64,000 nucleotides of DNA from an uncultured Hyphomicrobiales bacterium (GTDB lineage Bacteria; Pseudomonadota; Alphaproteobacteria; Rhizobiales; Beijerinckiaceae). The notes below the pieces were generated by a model, which saw nothing but the letters and a program-made list of their open reading frames with translations, was not told the DNA's origin and did not search any database. Positions 43,789-53,053 of the stretch are shown piece by piece. How positions within the stretch are numbered: the stretch's first letter is position 1; each line of letters starts with the position of its first letter. Both the position numbers and the translations under genes were made by a program. The DNA is taken from positions 124,001 through 188,000 of the forward strand of contig CAINED010000021.1 of assembly GCA_903847605.1 (NCBI GenBank), given 5' to 3'.

Positions 43789-44429
43789 GCGAAGACCTGA
43801 TCGAAAACTACAAGCGCGCTTTCGGCCGCAGCGTCGGTTTCGGTGAGAGACCCGCGCTCGTGCTCGTCGACTTCGCCAAGGCCTATTTCGATCCAGCCTG
43901 CGAACTTTATGCCGGCGTCGAGAATGCACTTGCATCGGCCCTGCGCATTCGCGCGGCGGCGCGCGAAGCCGGCATTCTCGTGGCGCTGACGGAAGTCGTC
44001 TATCAGGATGGCGGCATCAACGGCGGACGCTTTTATGAGAAGTCGAAGCCGCTGCATAATTTCATCAAGGGCCGCAAGACCGCGGAATTCGCCGATGGCC
44101 TCGTTCCCTATCCCGACGAGATCATCGTCTCCAAGCAATATCCGAGCGCCTTCTTCGGCACGTCGCTCGCGCCGACATTGACGGCCAACGGCATCGACAG
44201 TGTCATCCTCACAGGGCTTTCGACGAGCGGCTGCGTGCGCGCGAGTTGCGTGGATTCGATGTCATATGGTTTCCGCACCATCGTGGTTGCCGACGCCTGC
44301 GGCGATCGCCATCCCGCGCCGCATGAAGCCAATCTCTTCGACATGAATGCGAAATATGCCGATGTCGTCTCGGAATCCGATGTGCTGACGTATCTGGCGG
44401 GTTTGCGCGCGAAGCGTGCGTCTTCATAA
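43785..44429 (+). CDS. Isochorismatase-family amidohydrolase (maleamate/half-amide hydrolase candidate)
   Basis: 214 residues. Catalytic triad of the cysteine-hydrolase isochorismatase fold: Asp in ALVLVDFAKAYF (about residue 28), Lys in VSKQYPSAFFGT (about 117), Cys in TGLSTSGCVRAS (about 151). Relatives hydrolyse N-carbamoylsarcosine, nicotinamide or maleamate, releasing ammonia. ATG overlaps the preceding TGA, so it belongs to the same transcript. Between a hydratase and a cyclic amidase, hydrolysis of a half-amide such as maleamate is the best guess. Confidence 0.82.
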   Translation: MSEDLIENYKRAFGRSVGFGERPALVLVDFAKAYFDPACELYAGVENALASALRIRAAAREAGILVALTEVVYQDGGINGGRFYEKSKPLHNFIKGRKTAEFADGLVPYPDEIIVSKQYPSAFFGTSLAPTLTANGIDSVILTGLSTSGCVRASCVDSMSYGFRTIVVADACGDRHPAPHEANLFDMNAKYADVVSESDVLTYLAGLRAKRASS

Positions 44430-44462
44430 CATCCAGGACACAGAGAAAGCGGGGAGTTGAAC

Positions 44463-45368
44463 ATGGATTACGATTTCGTTCCGATTTCGAAGCGCAAGCC
44501 CTTACGATGGCCGAACGGCAAGCGCATGGCCATCATGCTGACCAATAATCTCGAACATTGGGACAAGGTGCGCGAATCGCCGAAGCCCTATTACCCCGGC
44601 GGCCCTGGCATTATCGGCGGCGACCTGCCCGGCAATGTCTACGATAATCCCAACTTCACCTGGCGCGAATACGGCCAGCGCGTCGGCATCTGGCGGATCA
44701 TGGATGTGTTCGATGCCTACGGCGTGCCCTCGACCTGCACGGTCAATGCAAAGACCTGCATCGAGCGGCGAGAGATCGTCGATGCCGCACTGGAGCGCGG
44801 CTGGGAACTCGTCGCGCACAACTATGTGCAATCGGACCTGCTCACCGATTTCATGTTCGACGAGGCGAAGGAGCGCGAGGTCATCCGCGAGACATTGCGC
44901 GTCTATAAGGATGTCGTCGGCAAGCCGGCGAAAGGCTGGCTCTCGTCCTCGCTGCGCTCGACGCTGAACACCATCGACATCATTGCGGAGGAAGGCCTGA
45001 TCTTCATCACCGACCTTCTCAACGATGACCAGCCCTATCTCGTGAAGACGAAAAGCGGCAAGCCGATGGTGTCGATCCCCTATACGTCGGAGGTGAACGA
45101 CTTCACGGTCTTCATGCGGCAGGGCATGGATTGCGACGGCGCCTTCAAGGTGTTCAAGGAACAGTTCGACTGGCTTTATGCCGAAAGCGCCAAGAGCGGC
45201 CGCTTCATGAATATCGGACTGCATCCGCATGTCATCGGCCAGCCCTTCCGCATTCGCGCGCTGCGCGATTTCCTCGCCTATGTGAAGCAGTTCGACGATA
45301 TCTGGTTCGCCACACGCGAGGAAATCGCCGAGTGGTATCTGAAAAACCACCAGAGCCACATTGGTTGA
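44463..45368 (+). CDS. Polysaccharide-deacetylase-superfamily protein, PuuE/cyclic amidase type
   Basis: 301 residues. The NodB fold is shown by LTNNLEHWDKVRE near the N-terminus, PSTCTVNAKTCIERR, GWELVAHNYVQSDLL, and HPHVIGQPFRIRALRDFL, the features of PuuE-type (metal-independent allantoinase-like) members. The usual metal Asp pair is replaced by N-L-E-H, typical of the amidohydrolase branch rather than true deacetylases. GGGGAG lies 6 bases before ATG 44463. Such enzymes open cyclic imide or ureide rings; given its neighbour amidase, opening of a cyclic imide to a half-amide would fit. Last gene of the plus-strand locus. Confidence 0.75.
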   Translation: MDYDFVPISKRKPLRWPNGKRMAIMLTNNLEHWDKVRESPKPYYPGGPGIIGGDLPGNVYDNPNFTWREYGQRVGIWRIMDVFDAYGVPSTCTVNAKTCIERREIVDAALERGWELVAHNYVQSDLLTDFMFDEAKEREVIRETLRVYKDVVGKPAKGWLSSSLRSTLNTIDIIAEEGLIFITDLLNDDQPYLVKTKSGKPMVSIPYTSEVNDFTVFMRQGMDCDGAFKVFKEQFDWLYAESAKSGRFMNIGLHPHVIGQPFRIRALRDFLAYVKQFDDIWFATREEIAEWYLKNHQSHIG

Positions 45369-45370
45369 TG

Positions 45371-45412
45371 TCCGGCTGGCCGGATGACGCCATTCGGTCA
45401 GCCAGATCCCGC
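45371..45412. terminator. Stem-loop between convergent genes
   Basis: GGCTGGCCG and CGGTCAGCC pair over 9 bp with one G-U wobble, around a 12-base loop, in the 84-bp gap between convergent stops at 45368 and 45453. No T-run follows on either strand, so the terminator role is tentative. Confidence 0.3.
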
Positions 45413-45452
45413 GAGAAGACAGAAATTTTCTGAATTTCGTATCGCTACGAAG

Positions 45453-46742
45453 TCACATCCCTACTGGCCTTCCCGCCGCAGCCACCAGAAGCTTCTTCCC
45501 ATCGAACATGCGTTTGGCGACGCGGTTGACCTCGTCGAGCGTCACCGCAGCAATCAGGCCATTACGCTGATCGAGAAATTCGACCGGATAATCTTCGACC
45601 TGCAGCGAGACGAGATTGCCGGCGATCTTGGTCGACGTATCGAAGCGCAGGGCATAGGAGCCGATCAGGTATTTCTTCGCCTTTTCGAGCTCGTCCGCCG
45701 TGGGCCCATCCTTCACGAGGCGGGCGATCTGTTCTTCAATTACCGAGATCGATTCTGCGGCGCGCTCGTTCTTCGTGGACGTGCCGCCGGAGAACAGCGC
45801 CGCCTTGTTGTAATTATGCAGATGGCTCCAGACGGAATAGGCGAGGCCGCGGACTTCTCGCACTTCCTGGAACAGCCAGGACGAGAACGTGCCGCCGCCG
45901 AGAATGTGATTGACGACGATGGCCGTCATGTAATCGGGATCCTTGCGCGGGATCCCCGGCAGGCTGAAGCGGATTGCCGTTTGCGGCACATCGAGGTCGA
46001 CCACCGTGCGCGCACCGGAGGACGGTTCGATTTCCGGAACGTCCGCAACATCCGGATTTTCAGGCAGGTCGCCGAAAACCTTGTCGATATATGCCGTCAG
46101 ACGCGCTGCATCGATCGCGCCAACTGCCGCGATGCGAAGGTTGCCGCGCGCCATGATTTTCCGATGCAGTGACGCGATGTCTTCGCGCGCTATCGCCGGC
46201 ACCGTTTCGAGATCGCCGCTCACCGGATTGGCGTAGGGATGGGCGGGAAATGCAGCGCGCCGCCACGCGCGGCCTGCGAGTGCGTCGGGATCGTTGGCCT
46301 CGTGCTTGAGGCCGGCAACTGTCTGGGCCTTTACGCGTTCGATCGCATCGGCGTCGAAGCGCGGCTTGTTGACGGCGAGCTGCACCAGGTCGAAAGCGCT
46401 ATCGACATGACGCGACAGCGTCTTGAGATCGCCGCTCAGCGTGTCATGTCCCGCGTGGAACGAGAGTTCCACTGCCTTGTCGTCGAGCGCGCGATGGAAC
46501 GCATCGGAATCGAGATCCCCCGCGCCTTCGTCGAGCAGGGCGGAGAGCATGTTCGTAGCGCCCGCCTTGCCGGCGGGATCGTTGGTCGCGCCCGCCTTGA
46601 AGGCGAAGTCGAAGGCGACGAGTGGAACGGCGTAATCCTCGACCAACCACGCTTTAATGCCGCGTGGCGTGACGATCTGTTGAACCTTGCTGGCGCGCGA
46701 AGGCGCAGAAGGCTTTTCCGTAATGGGCGCGTGGGCGGTCAT
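45453..46742 (-). CDS. M16 peptidase homologue, non-catalytic subunit (PqqL/MPP-alpha type)
   Basis: 429 residues with the two homologous M16 halves. The place of the HxxEH zinc motif reads as LSALLDEGAGDLD, lacking both His and the Glu, so this chain cannot bind zinc. The C-terminal R/Y pair region (GLAYSVWSHLHNYNKAALFSGG, abbreviated GLAYSVW) that positions substrate in the partner's site is kept. It lies 26 bp downstream of the catalytic M16 gene, matching the active/inactive heterodimer arrangement. Exported or periplasmic location is unclear: no signal peptide is evident. Confidence 0.85.
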   Translation of the reverse strand: MTAHAPITEKPSAPSRASKVQQIVTPRGIKAWLVEDYAVPLVAFDFAFKAGATNDPAGKAGATNMLSALLDEGAGDLDSDAFHRALDDKAVELSFHAGHDTLSGDLKTLSRHVDSAFDLVQLAVNKPRFDADAIERVKAQTVAGLKHEANDPDALAGRAWRRAAFPAHPYANPVSGDLETVPAIAREDIASLHRKIMARGNLRIAAVGAIDAARLTAYIDKVFGDLPENPDVADVPEIEPSSGARTVVDLDVPQTAIRFSLPGIPRKDPDYMTAIVVNHILGGGTFSSWLFQEVREVRGLAYSVWSHLHNYNKAALFSGGTSTKNERAAESISVIEEQIARLVKDGPTADELEKAKKYLIGSYALRFDTSTKIAGNLVSLQVEDYPVEFLDQRNGLIAAVTLDEVNRVAKRMFDGKKLLVAAAGRPVGM

Positions 46743-46768
46743 GAATGCGCTTTCGATAAAGGTTGACG

Positions 46769-48124
46769 TCAGGCAGCCGCGACTTCTTCGCGCTGCAGAA
46801 GAAATCCGGTGACGGAGCGTTGATCCTGCAACCAGCGCGCAGCGGCGAGTTTCACCTGATCCGCGGTCACGGCATCCATGCGCTCGGGCCATTCCTGAAT
46901 GTCCTTCACGCCGACGCCGGTCGTCAGCGACGAGCCGTACCAGCGTGCGAGCGAGGCCTGCGAATCCTGCGCATAGACAGCATCGGCGATGAGACGGGTC
47001 TTGGAGCGTGCGAGGTCGGCATCGTTGACGCCGTTCTTTGCAACATCGGCAACAACGGCGCACATGGCGTCATCGAGCTGTTCGAGCGAAACCTCCGGCG
47101 ACGGCACGCCGTAAACGAAGAAGCGCGTATCGTCGAGCGACTGACCCCAGTAATAGGCGCCTGCTGCGACGGCGATCTTGTCGTCGACGACGAGCTTTTT
47201 ATAGAGCAGGCTCGTCGGCCCGCCACCGAGAAGATGACCGAGAATTTCCAGCGCCTCGGCTTCGCCCGGTCCCGCGGTCGCGTAGGAGGGCACGAGATAG
47301 ACACGCTGCGCGCTCGGCTGCTCGACCTTTTCGTCCGAGAGCCTCACGAGACGATGCGCACGAGCCGGCGGCTCCTGCGGACGCACGCGCATCGGCGCGT
47401 CGCCGCTCGCGGGGATCTTGCCGTAGGTCTGTTCCGCAAGCGCGCGAACCTCGTCCGCCTCGACATCGCCCGCGACGATCAGGATCGCGTTTTGCGGGGT
47501 GTAGAAGCGCCTGTAATAGGCGATCGCATCCTCGCGATTGAGGCTTTCGATCTCGTGCTGCCAGCCGATGATCGGCTTGCCATAGGGGTGATGCGTGAAG
47601 AGCGCAGCCTGCACGGCTTCGCTCAACTGCTGCGAGGGATCGTTGTCGGTGCGCATGCGGCGCTCTTCGAGCACGACGTCGCGCTCGGGCGTCACGACTT
47701 CGTCCGACAGAACGAGATTGGTCATGCGGTCGGCCTCGAATTCCATCATCACGCCGAGATGTTCTTTCGGCGTGCGCTGGTAATAGGCCGTGAAATCGTA
47801 GGAGGTGAAAGCGTTCTCCTGACCGCCGAGTTCGGCGATGACTTCGGAGAATTGGCCCTTGGGATGGCGTTCCGTGCCCTTGAACATCAGGTGTTCAAGG
47901 AAATGCGCGATCCCGGACTTCATCTGCGGGTCATCGGCCGCGCCGTTACGATACCACACCATATGCGTCGCGACCGGGGCGCGGCGGTCGGGAATCACAA
48001 CCACGTCCATGCCGTTGCCGAGCTTGAAGGTCGAAATCGCCGGCCCCTTCGAATGGGCTCCGGCATCGGCGCCGGGCGTCAGGCCGTTGGAAGATACGGA
48101 CGGTGAAGCGGTCTGGGCGGGCAT
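46769..48124 (-). CDS. M16 zinc peptidase, catalytic subunit
   Basis: 451 residues. GIAHFLEHLMFKG gives the inverted zinc motif HxxEH, with the distal Glu in VLEERRMRTDN. First of a two-gene operon with the inactive homologue downstream. M16 pairs degrade peptides, and in alphaproteobacteria they resemble the mitochondrial processing peptidase. The upstream -35/-10 at 48229-48201 is a plausible promoter. Confidence 0.93.
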   Translation of the reverse strand: MPAQTASPSVSSNGLTPGADAGAHSKGPAISTFKLGNGMDVVVIPDRRAPVATHMVWYRNGAADDPQMKSGIAHFLEHLMFKGTERHPKGQFSEVIAELGGQENAFTSYDFTAYYQRTPKEHLGVMMEFEADRMTNLVLSDEVVTPERDVVLEERRMRTDNDPSQQLSEAVQAALFTHHPYGKPIIGWQHEIESLNREDAIAYYRRFYTPQNAILIVAGDVEADEVRALAEQTYGKIPASGDAPMRVRPQEPPARAHRLVRLSDEKVEQPSAQRVYLVPSYATAGPGEAEALEILGHLLGGGPTSLLYKKLVVDDKIAVAAGAYYWGQSLDDTRFFVYGVPSPEVSLEQLDDAMCAVVADVAKNGVNDADLARSKTRLIADAVYAQDSQASLARWYGSSLTTGVGVKDIQEWPERMDAVTADQVKLAAARWLQDQRSVTGFLLQREEVAAA

Positions 48125-48200
48125 GTCTGTCCAATCCGTTGTGCCGATAGAGGGCGTTTCCCGATTCGCGCCGGTCGCCGGCGCGTTGCGAAGTGTGCTC

Positions 48201-48229
48201 TATATAGGCGAGCCGCAGCGCGCCGTCAG
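48201..48229 (-). promoter_or_regulatory. Putative sigma-70-type promoter of the M16 operon
   Basis: On the minus strand CTGACG (48229-48224) and TATATA (48206-48201) are separated by exactly 17 bases, 77 bp upstream of the M16 start codon. Both hexamers match four of six consensus positions. Confidence 0.4.
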
Positions 48230-48240
48230 CGGCAACAGGG

Positions 48241-48284
48241 GCATGCCCCGAAAAAGTTGCCCGACTTTTTCGAAAAGGGCATGC
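48241..48284. repeat. 44-bp palindromic intergenic repeat
   Basis: GCATGCCC (48241-48248) and GGGCATGC (48277-48284) are perfect inverted ends. The interior CGAAAAAGT / ACTTTTTCG (48249-48257 / 48264-48272) extends the stem, leaving the loop TGCCCG. The sequence form is that of the frequent ATGC...GAAAAAGT...ACTTTT...GCAT intergenic repeats of rhizobia and relatives. Confidence 0.65.
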
Positions 48285-48300
48285 CGATCTATAGTCAGGA

Positions 48301-48332
48301 TAAACAAAAACCGCGCGGGCAGGCCCGCGCGG
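48301..48332 (-). terminator. Strong rho-independent terminator of the 48363-49067 gene
   Basis: Perfect 10-bp stem CCGCGCGGGC (48311-48320) / GCCCGCGCGG (48323-48332) with a two-base loop, followed on the minus strand by TTTTTGTTTA. It lies 31 bp after the exported-protein stop codon. Confidence 0.85.
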
Positions 48333-48362
48333 CGTGTCGAATCGGGAAATGCCCGGTCGCTA

Positions 48363-49067
48363 TCAGTCGACCTGACGGGCCCGGCGCTGCTCTTCGCGAA
48401 GCTGGGCGCGGGCGTCGCCGAGATTGACCTCCTCGCGCACTTCGAACGTGTACCTCTGGGACTTCTTCGCCGTGCGATAGCCCTTCGGCGGATCGGTGAG
48501 ACGCCCGCGCGGCGGCTCCTGCCCGGCGACAAGGTCGCGCGTGGTATCGGGCGCGGACGACGTCGTCTTCATCACGCGCCAGAATTCCGTGGGATTGCAG
48601 AGTTCGCCGAGGTCGCCATTCTGGCAGCTTTCCCGCCGGGGATCGCGCGGGGCGTTCTGCTGCAGGCGGCCGATGGTGCGAATTTCATGCGCGCTCATGG
48701 CGCCCATACGGTGGTCGTTGTCGGCGGCCAGCGGACGCGGCCCGCCACCGTTACGGCCGACGCGCTGGAGATCGTAATCCTTCGGCCATGCCGGATTGCG
48801 TTGCGCGACAGGGGCCGCGGGCGGCGGAAGTTGCGTGCTGGGTGGCAGCACCAGCGGGGCGCGCTCGCGATAATCGATACGGGGCTGCTCCTCGCCGCCG
48901 CCAAGCCCGAAACCAATGCCTGCGCCGAGGAGGCCTTTCACGGTCTCGAAAATGTTCTGGTCGCCGTCGTCGAGCGCGAGCGCCGGGGTGGAGGCTCCAA
49001 AGCCCAGGAACAGCGCGGCGCCGGCGGCCAGCAGGGCCTTTCGGGCGGTCGATGTACGATGGTTCAT
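48363..49067 (-). CDS. Exported hypothetical protein
   Basis: 234 residues from ATG 49067 (MNHRTSTARKALLAAGAALF), with a clear Sec signal peptide (ending ...STPALALDD near residue 30). Then comes a Gly-rich stretch (FETVKGLLGAGIGFGLGGG), a Pro-rich linker (PPSTQLPPPAAPV), and a soluble part with two Cys that could pair (SCQNGDLGELCNPT). I recognise no family. Terminated by the strong hairpin at 48301. It lies between the M16 operon and lspA and on the same strand as both. Confidence 0.7.
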   Translation of the reverse strand: MNHRTSTARKALLAAGAALFLGFGASTPALALDDGDQNIFETVKGLLGAGIGFGLGGGEEQPRIDYRERAPLVLPPSTQLPPPAAPVAQRNPAWPKDYDLQRVGRNGGGPRPLAADNDHRMGAMSAHEIRTIGRLQQNAPRDPRRESCQNGDLGELCNPTEFWRVMKTTSSAPDTTRDLVAGQEPPRGRLTDPPKGYRTAKKSQRYTFEVREEVNLGDARAQLREEQRRARQVD

Positions 49068-49165
49068 GCTCAGACCCTCTTGCTTCACGCGGGGCAGCGA
49101 GCCCTCAATTTCCGGCGAAATCGGGGCAACCTGGGGCAAATACATGAAAAACAGCCCGCGAACAG

Positions 49166-49672
49166 TCAATTCGAAGGTTCTGTTTCCTTTTTGCCACTGC
49201 CGAAGAATGAATCATACAGGAGCAGGGCCACCCCGGCAACAATCGCCACATCGGCGATGTTGAAGACATACCAGGACAGACGGCCCCAACGCTCCGTATC
49301 CAAATACAGATAGGCGAAGTCCGCCACCGCCCCGTAGACCGCCCGGTCGATGGCGTTGCCGATAGCGCCGCCGACGATCAGCCCGAGGCCGAGGCTCAGC
49401 AGCGGGGCGATCGAGCGCCACATCCACACCGCGAGCGCTATGGTCGCGGCGACCGTGAAAACGAACAGGCCCCAGCGCGCCAGTTCGGTGTGGGCCTGGA
49501 ACATCGAATAGGAGACGCCCCGGTTCCAGGTCATCACGAGATCGAAAAACGGCAGCACATGGACGGGCTGCCGTCTCGCAATATCGAAAACATGCAGCAG
49601 CCAGACCTTGGAGGCCTGATCTGCAACGAGAGCGATGGCAGCGGCGATGAGACCGAGCTGTCGCGGCGTCAC
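49166..49672 (-). CDS. lspA: Prolipoprotein signal peptidase (signal peptidase II)
   Basis: 168 residues, four TM helices. The catalytic aspartates lie in [12 protein letters not shown] and [11 protein letters not shown], with the conserved NRGVSYSMF region. GTG 49672 overlaps the ileS stop (GTGA at 49672-49669), so it is translationally coupled to ileS in the common ribF/ileS/lspA arrangement. Removes signal peptides from lipoproteins after lipid attachment. Confidence 0.95.
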   Translation of the reverse strand: MTPRQLGLIAAAIALVADQASKVWLLHVFDIARRQPVHVLPFFDLVMTWNRGVSYSMFQAHTELARWGLFVFTVAATIALAVWMWRSIAPLLSLGLGLIVGGAIGNAIDRAVYGAVADFAYLYLDTERWGRLSWYVFNIADVAIVAGVALLLYDSFFGSGKKETEPSN

Positions 49673-52600
49673 GCCGGCAGCTCCGCCAGACGTCCCGCCG
49701 CTTTCAACTCCCGCAGGGCCTGCGCATCGCGCGGCGTGACGCCGGGATATTCTGGTTCGGCGGTCGCCGGATCGAAATATTTCCACGAGCGCAGGCACTT
49801 CACGCCGCTCGCGCGATGGGGAACCACCGCGACGCCCTTGACCTCGTCGAGGCGGAAGGCATCCGCGGGCCCCTCGCCTGCTTCGATGCGGATATCCGAG
49901 GTGATGCAGACTTCGGCGAAATCCACGCCGGCGACTGCGGCGCGCGCGGCCTCGTCGGCGACGTACACCACCGGGCTTGCTTCGAGAGAGGAGCCGATGC
50001 GCTTCTGCGCCCGCTCGAGTTCGAGCGCGCCCGTGACCGCGCGGCGCACGTTACGGATGAGCTTCCACTTCGCTGCCAGCGCCTCGTCGCGCCATGCCGG
50101 GGGCACGCGCGGGAAAAATTCGAGATGCACCGAGTCGGCTTCCGCATAACGTGACAGCCATGACTCCTCGCAGGTGAAGGGCAGGATCGGCGCGAGCCAT
50201 ACGGTCACAGCACGGAAGATTTCGTCGATGGCCTTCAACGCTCCGATGCGTTTCGCGCTCGAGATCGGCTCGCAATAGAGCGTGTCCTTGCGAACGTCGA
50301 AGTAGAAGGCGGAAAGGTCGGTGTTCATGAACAGCGACAGCGCCGCGATCACTTTTTTGTAGTCGAAATTCGCATAGGCGTCGCGGATCTCGCCGTCGAG
50401 TTCGGCGAGGCGGTGCAGCATGAGGCGGTCGATCTCCTCGAGCTCCACGTTCGCGGCTTGCGCGGGGTCGTAATGGGCGAGCGCGCCGAGCATCCAGCGG
50501 ATCGTGTTGCGCAACTTGCGATAGGTTTCCGAGAAAGTGGTGAGCACATTCTTGCCGATCCGCAGATCGTCGGAATAGTCGGATGCTGCGACCCAGAGGC
50601 GGAGAATGTCTGCGCCCGAATCCTTGATGACGGTCTGCGGCGCGACGACGTTGCCGAGGGATTTCGACATCTTGCGGCCGTTCTCGTCGAGCACGAAGCC
50701 GTGCGTCAGCACGACATCGTAAGGCGCGCGACCGCGGGTGCCGCAGCTTTCGAGCAAAGACGAATGGAACCAGCCGCGATGCTGGTCAGAGCCTTCGAGA
50801 TACATCACCTCGTCAGGTCCCCCGTCGCGCAGGCGATGGATGCCCGATAACCCGGGAAAGTGCTGCGCATCTTCCAGCGTGAATGCGTGCGTCGATCCCG
50901 AGTCGAACCAGACGTCGAGCACGTCGTCGATCTTCTCGTAGTCGGCGGCTTTATAGTCATCCGCGAGGAAACGCTGCGCAGCGCCTTCGGCGTACCAGGC
51001 ATCCGCGCCTTCCTGCGTGAAGGCTTCGGCAATGCGCCGGTTCACGCGCTCGTCGACGAGAATGTCGTGCGTGCCCTTCTTCACGAAAACCGCGATCGGC
51101 ACGCCCCAGGCGCGCTGGCGCGACACCACCCAGTCCGGGCGATTGGCGATCATGCCGGTGATGCGGTTCTCGCCGGCGGCGGGCACCCAGCGCGTTTCGG
51201 TGATGGCCGTGAGCGCGAGGTCGCGAAGGGTGGGAGCGTTGTGGCCGATGCCCGCTTGCGCCTGCTCCCCTCCCCCTTGTGGGGAGGGGTTGGGGGTGGG
51301 GGTTGCGAGAACTTCGGAGCCCTGCACGACCCCCACCCCGCCGGCTTCGCCGTCGACCCTCCCCACAAGGGGGAGGGTAGAGTCTGCCATCCCCTTATCC
51401 ATCGCAATGAACCATTGCGGCGTGTTGCGAAAGATCACCGGCTTCTTCGAGCGCCAACTATGCGGATACTGATGTTTGAGTCGTCCGCGCGCGATGATGT
51501 TGCCAGCTTCTTGCAGGGCCTTGATCACGGCGTCATTGGCGTCGCCCTTGTTGCCCTTGTCGTCGATGACGCGCTTGCCCGGAAAACCCGGCGCTTCCTT
51601 CGTGTAGAAACCGTCGGCATCAACCGTATAGGGGATGCGCGTGTCGATGCCGCGTTGCGCGAGCATGCGGCCCGAGGCCATCCAGATGTCGAAGTCCTCG
51701 CGGCCGTGGCCGGGCGCGGTGTGCACGAAGCCCGTGCCGGTGTCGTCGGTGACGTGATCGCCATCGAGCAGCGGCACGTCGAAATCATAGCCGTGATGGG
51801 CGAGCGGGTGTGAGCAGGCGAGAATATCGGCGGGATCGACGGCGCGCACACGAACGAATTGCTCCACTCGCGCCGACTTGAAGACATCGGACGCGAGGCG
51901 GTCGGCGAGCACGAAGAGCGCGCCCTTCTTCGCCCAGTTGTCGGCTGCCGCCTCGGTGACCCGATAGAGGCCATAGTCGATCTTGTGCGAATAGGAGATC
52001 GCGCGATTGCCTGGCAGCGTCCAAGGCGTCGTCGTCCAGATGACGACGGAGGCGGATTTCAGATCGTCGAAGATATCGTCAGCGGCTGCGACATCGTCGG
52101 GATTTTCGCCACTCTGCTGCGCGGCCTGTTGCACGGCAGTGCGTGCGGCCGGATTGATCGCCTTCACCGGGAATGCGACATGCACGGTATCACTGGTGTG
52201 ATCTTCGTACTCGACTTCCGCCTCTGCCAGAGCGGTTTTCTCGACAACGCTCCACATGACCGGCTTGGAGCCGCGATAAAGCAGCCCGTTCGCCGCGAAT
52301 TTCATGATCTCGCGCGCGATCTGCGCTTCAGCGGCATAGGCCATCGTGAGATAAGGGTTCGACCAGTCGCCCTCGACGCCCAGACGCTTGAATTCCTCGC
52401 GCTGCACATTCACCCAATGATCGGCATAGGCGCGGCATTCCTGGCGGAAGGCGATCATCGCGGCGGCGTTGGAGAAGTCCGGCTTCTGTTTGCCCTTGGA
52501 GCGGTAGTTGTCTTCCTCGATCTTCCACTCGATCGGCAGGCCGTGACAGTCCCAGCCCGGCACATAGTTCGAATCCTTGCCGAGCATCTGCTGGCTGCGC

Positions 52601-52857
52601 GTCACCATGTCCTTGAGGATTTTGTTCAGCGCATGGCCGATATGGATGTTGCCGTTGGCGTAGGGCGGGCCATCGTGCAGCACGAATTTCGGGCGGCCTT
52701 TGCCGGCGGCGCGCAGCTTGCCGTAGAGGTCGGTTTTCGCCCAGCGCTCGAGGATCTGCGGCTCCTTCTGCGGCAGGCCGGCGCGCATGGGAAAATCGGT
52801 CTGCGGCAGGAACAGGGTTTTCGAATAGTCGGGGCCTTTGTCGGGCGTATCGGTCAT
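49669..52857 (-). CDS. ileS: Isoleucyl-tRNA synthetase carrying an in-frame repeat insertion
   Basis: 1062 residues, longer than the usual length of about 1000. HIGH motif as [17 protein letters not shown] as [10 protein letters not shown], editing domain [12 protein letters not shown], and WCHGL-type [11 protein letters not shown] all intact. Between [11 protein letters not shown] (ends at residue 488) and [10 protein letters not shown] (from residue 543) lie about 54 extra residues, rich in Gly and Pro (including [12 protein letters not shown]), encoded by the palindromic repeat at 51265-51381. The neighbouring motifs (FIAMDK... [19 protein letters not shown]) are normal, so the enzyme is probably active with a surface loop. 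ATG 52857. Confidence 0.96.
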   Translation of the reverse strand: MTDTPDKGPDYSKTLFLPQTDFPMRAGLPQKEPQILERWAKTDLYGKLRAAGKGRPKFVLHDGPPYANGNIHIGHALNKILKDMVTRSQQMLGKDSNYVPGWDCHGLPIEWKIEEDNYRSKGKQKPDFSNAAAMIAFRQECRAYADHWVNVQREEFKRLGVEGDWSNPYLTMAYAAEAQIAREIMKFAANGLLYRGSKPVMWSVVEKTALAEAEVEYEDHTSDTVHVAFPVKAINPAARTAVQQAAQQSGENPDDVAAADDIFDDLKSASVVIWTTTPWTLPGNRAISYSHKIDYGLYRVTEAAADNWAKKGALFVLADRLASDVFKSARVEQFVRVRAVDPADILACSHPLAHHGYDFDVPLLDGDHVTDDTGTGFVHTAPGHGREDFDIWMASGRMLAQRGIDTRIPYTVDADGFYTKEAPGFPGKRVIDDKGNKGDANDAVIKALQEAGNIIARGRLKHQYPHSWRSKKPVIFRNTPQWFIAMDKGMADSTLPLVGRVDGEAGGVGVVQGSEVLATPTPNPSPQGGGEQAQAGIGHNAPTLRDLALTAITETRWVPAAGENRITGMIANRPDWVVSRQRAWGVPIAVFVKKGTHDILVDERVNRRIAEAFTQEGADAWYAEGAAQRFLADDYKAADYEKIDDVLDVWFDSGSTHAFTLEDAQHFPGLSGIHRLRDGGPDEVMYLEGSDQHRGWFHSSLLESCGTRGRAPYDVVLTHGFVLDENGRKMSKSLGNVVAPQTVIKDSGADILRLWVAASDYSDDLRIGKNVLTTFSETYRKLRNTIRWMLGALAHYDPAQAANVELEEIDRLMLHRLAELDGEIRDAYANFDYKKVIAALSLFMNTDLSAFYFDVRKDTLYCEPISSAKRIGALKAIDEIFRAVTVWLAPILPFTCEESWLSRYAEADSVHLEFFPRVPPAWRDEALAAKWKLIRNVRRAVTGALELERAQKRIGSSLEASPVVYVADEAARAAVAGVDFAEVCITSDIRIEAGEGPADAFRLDEVKGVAVVPHRASGVKCLRSWKYFDPATAEPEYPGVTPRDAQALRELKAAGRLAELPA
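51265..51381. repeat. Palindromic repeat element inserted inside ileS
   Basis: Two inverted arms share CCTCCCCCTTGTGGGGAGG and GGGTGGGGG: the left arm runs from 51265 to 51302, the right arm from about 51328 to 51381. The left and right arms also fold internally. The whole insert is in frame (162 nt, 51232-51393) and adds a Gly/Pro-rich loop to the synthetase. The arm sequence is of the type found repeatedly between genes of alphaproteobacteria. Confidence 0.8.
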
Positions 52858-53053
52858 GTCGGGCGGGTCCGGAATCTCGGTCGCGCGCGTGGCGAAGACG
52901 CGCGCAAGTTGCGGTGCAATTAGATGATTTGGGCGCAAAACGCCAATTCCCGGCCGCTCTCAGCAGGCCGGGCCGGTAATTCGTATCGTGTGCCAACGAG
53001 GCCGGATGGTCATACTCTCAATTTAGCAGGCTGTGCCAAAAAGCGGAAGGTGC

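Noticed and set aside
49669-52857. Frameshift or disruption of ileS by the repeat
   Set aside because: The inserted segment is a whole number of codons and both flanks keep the frame and motifs.
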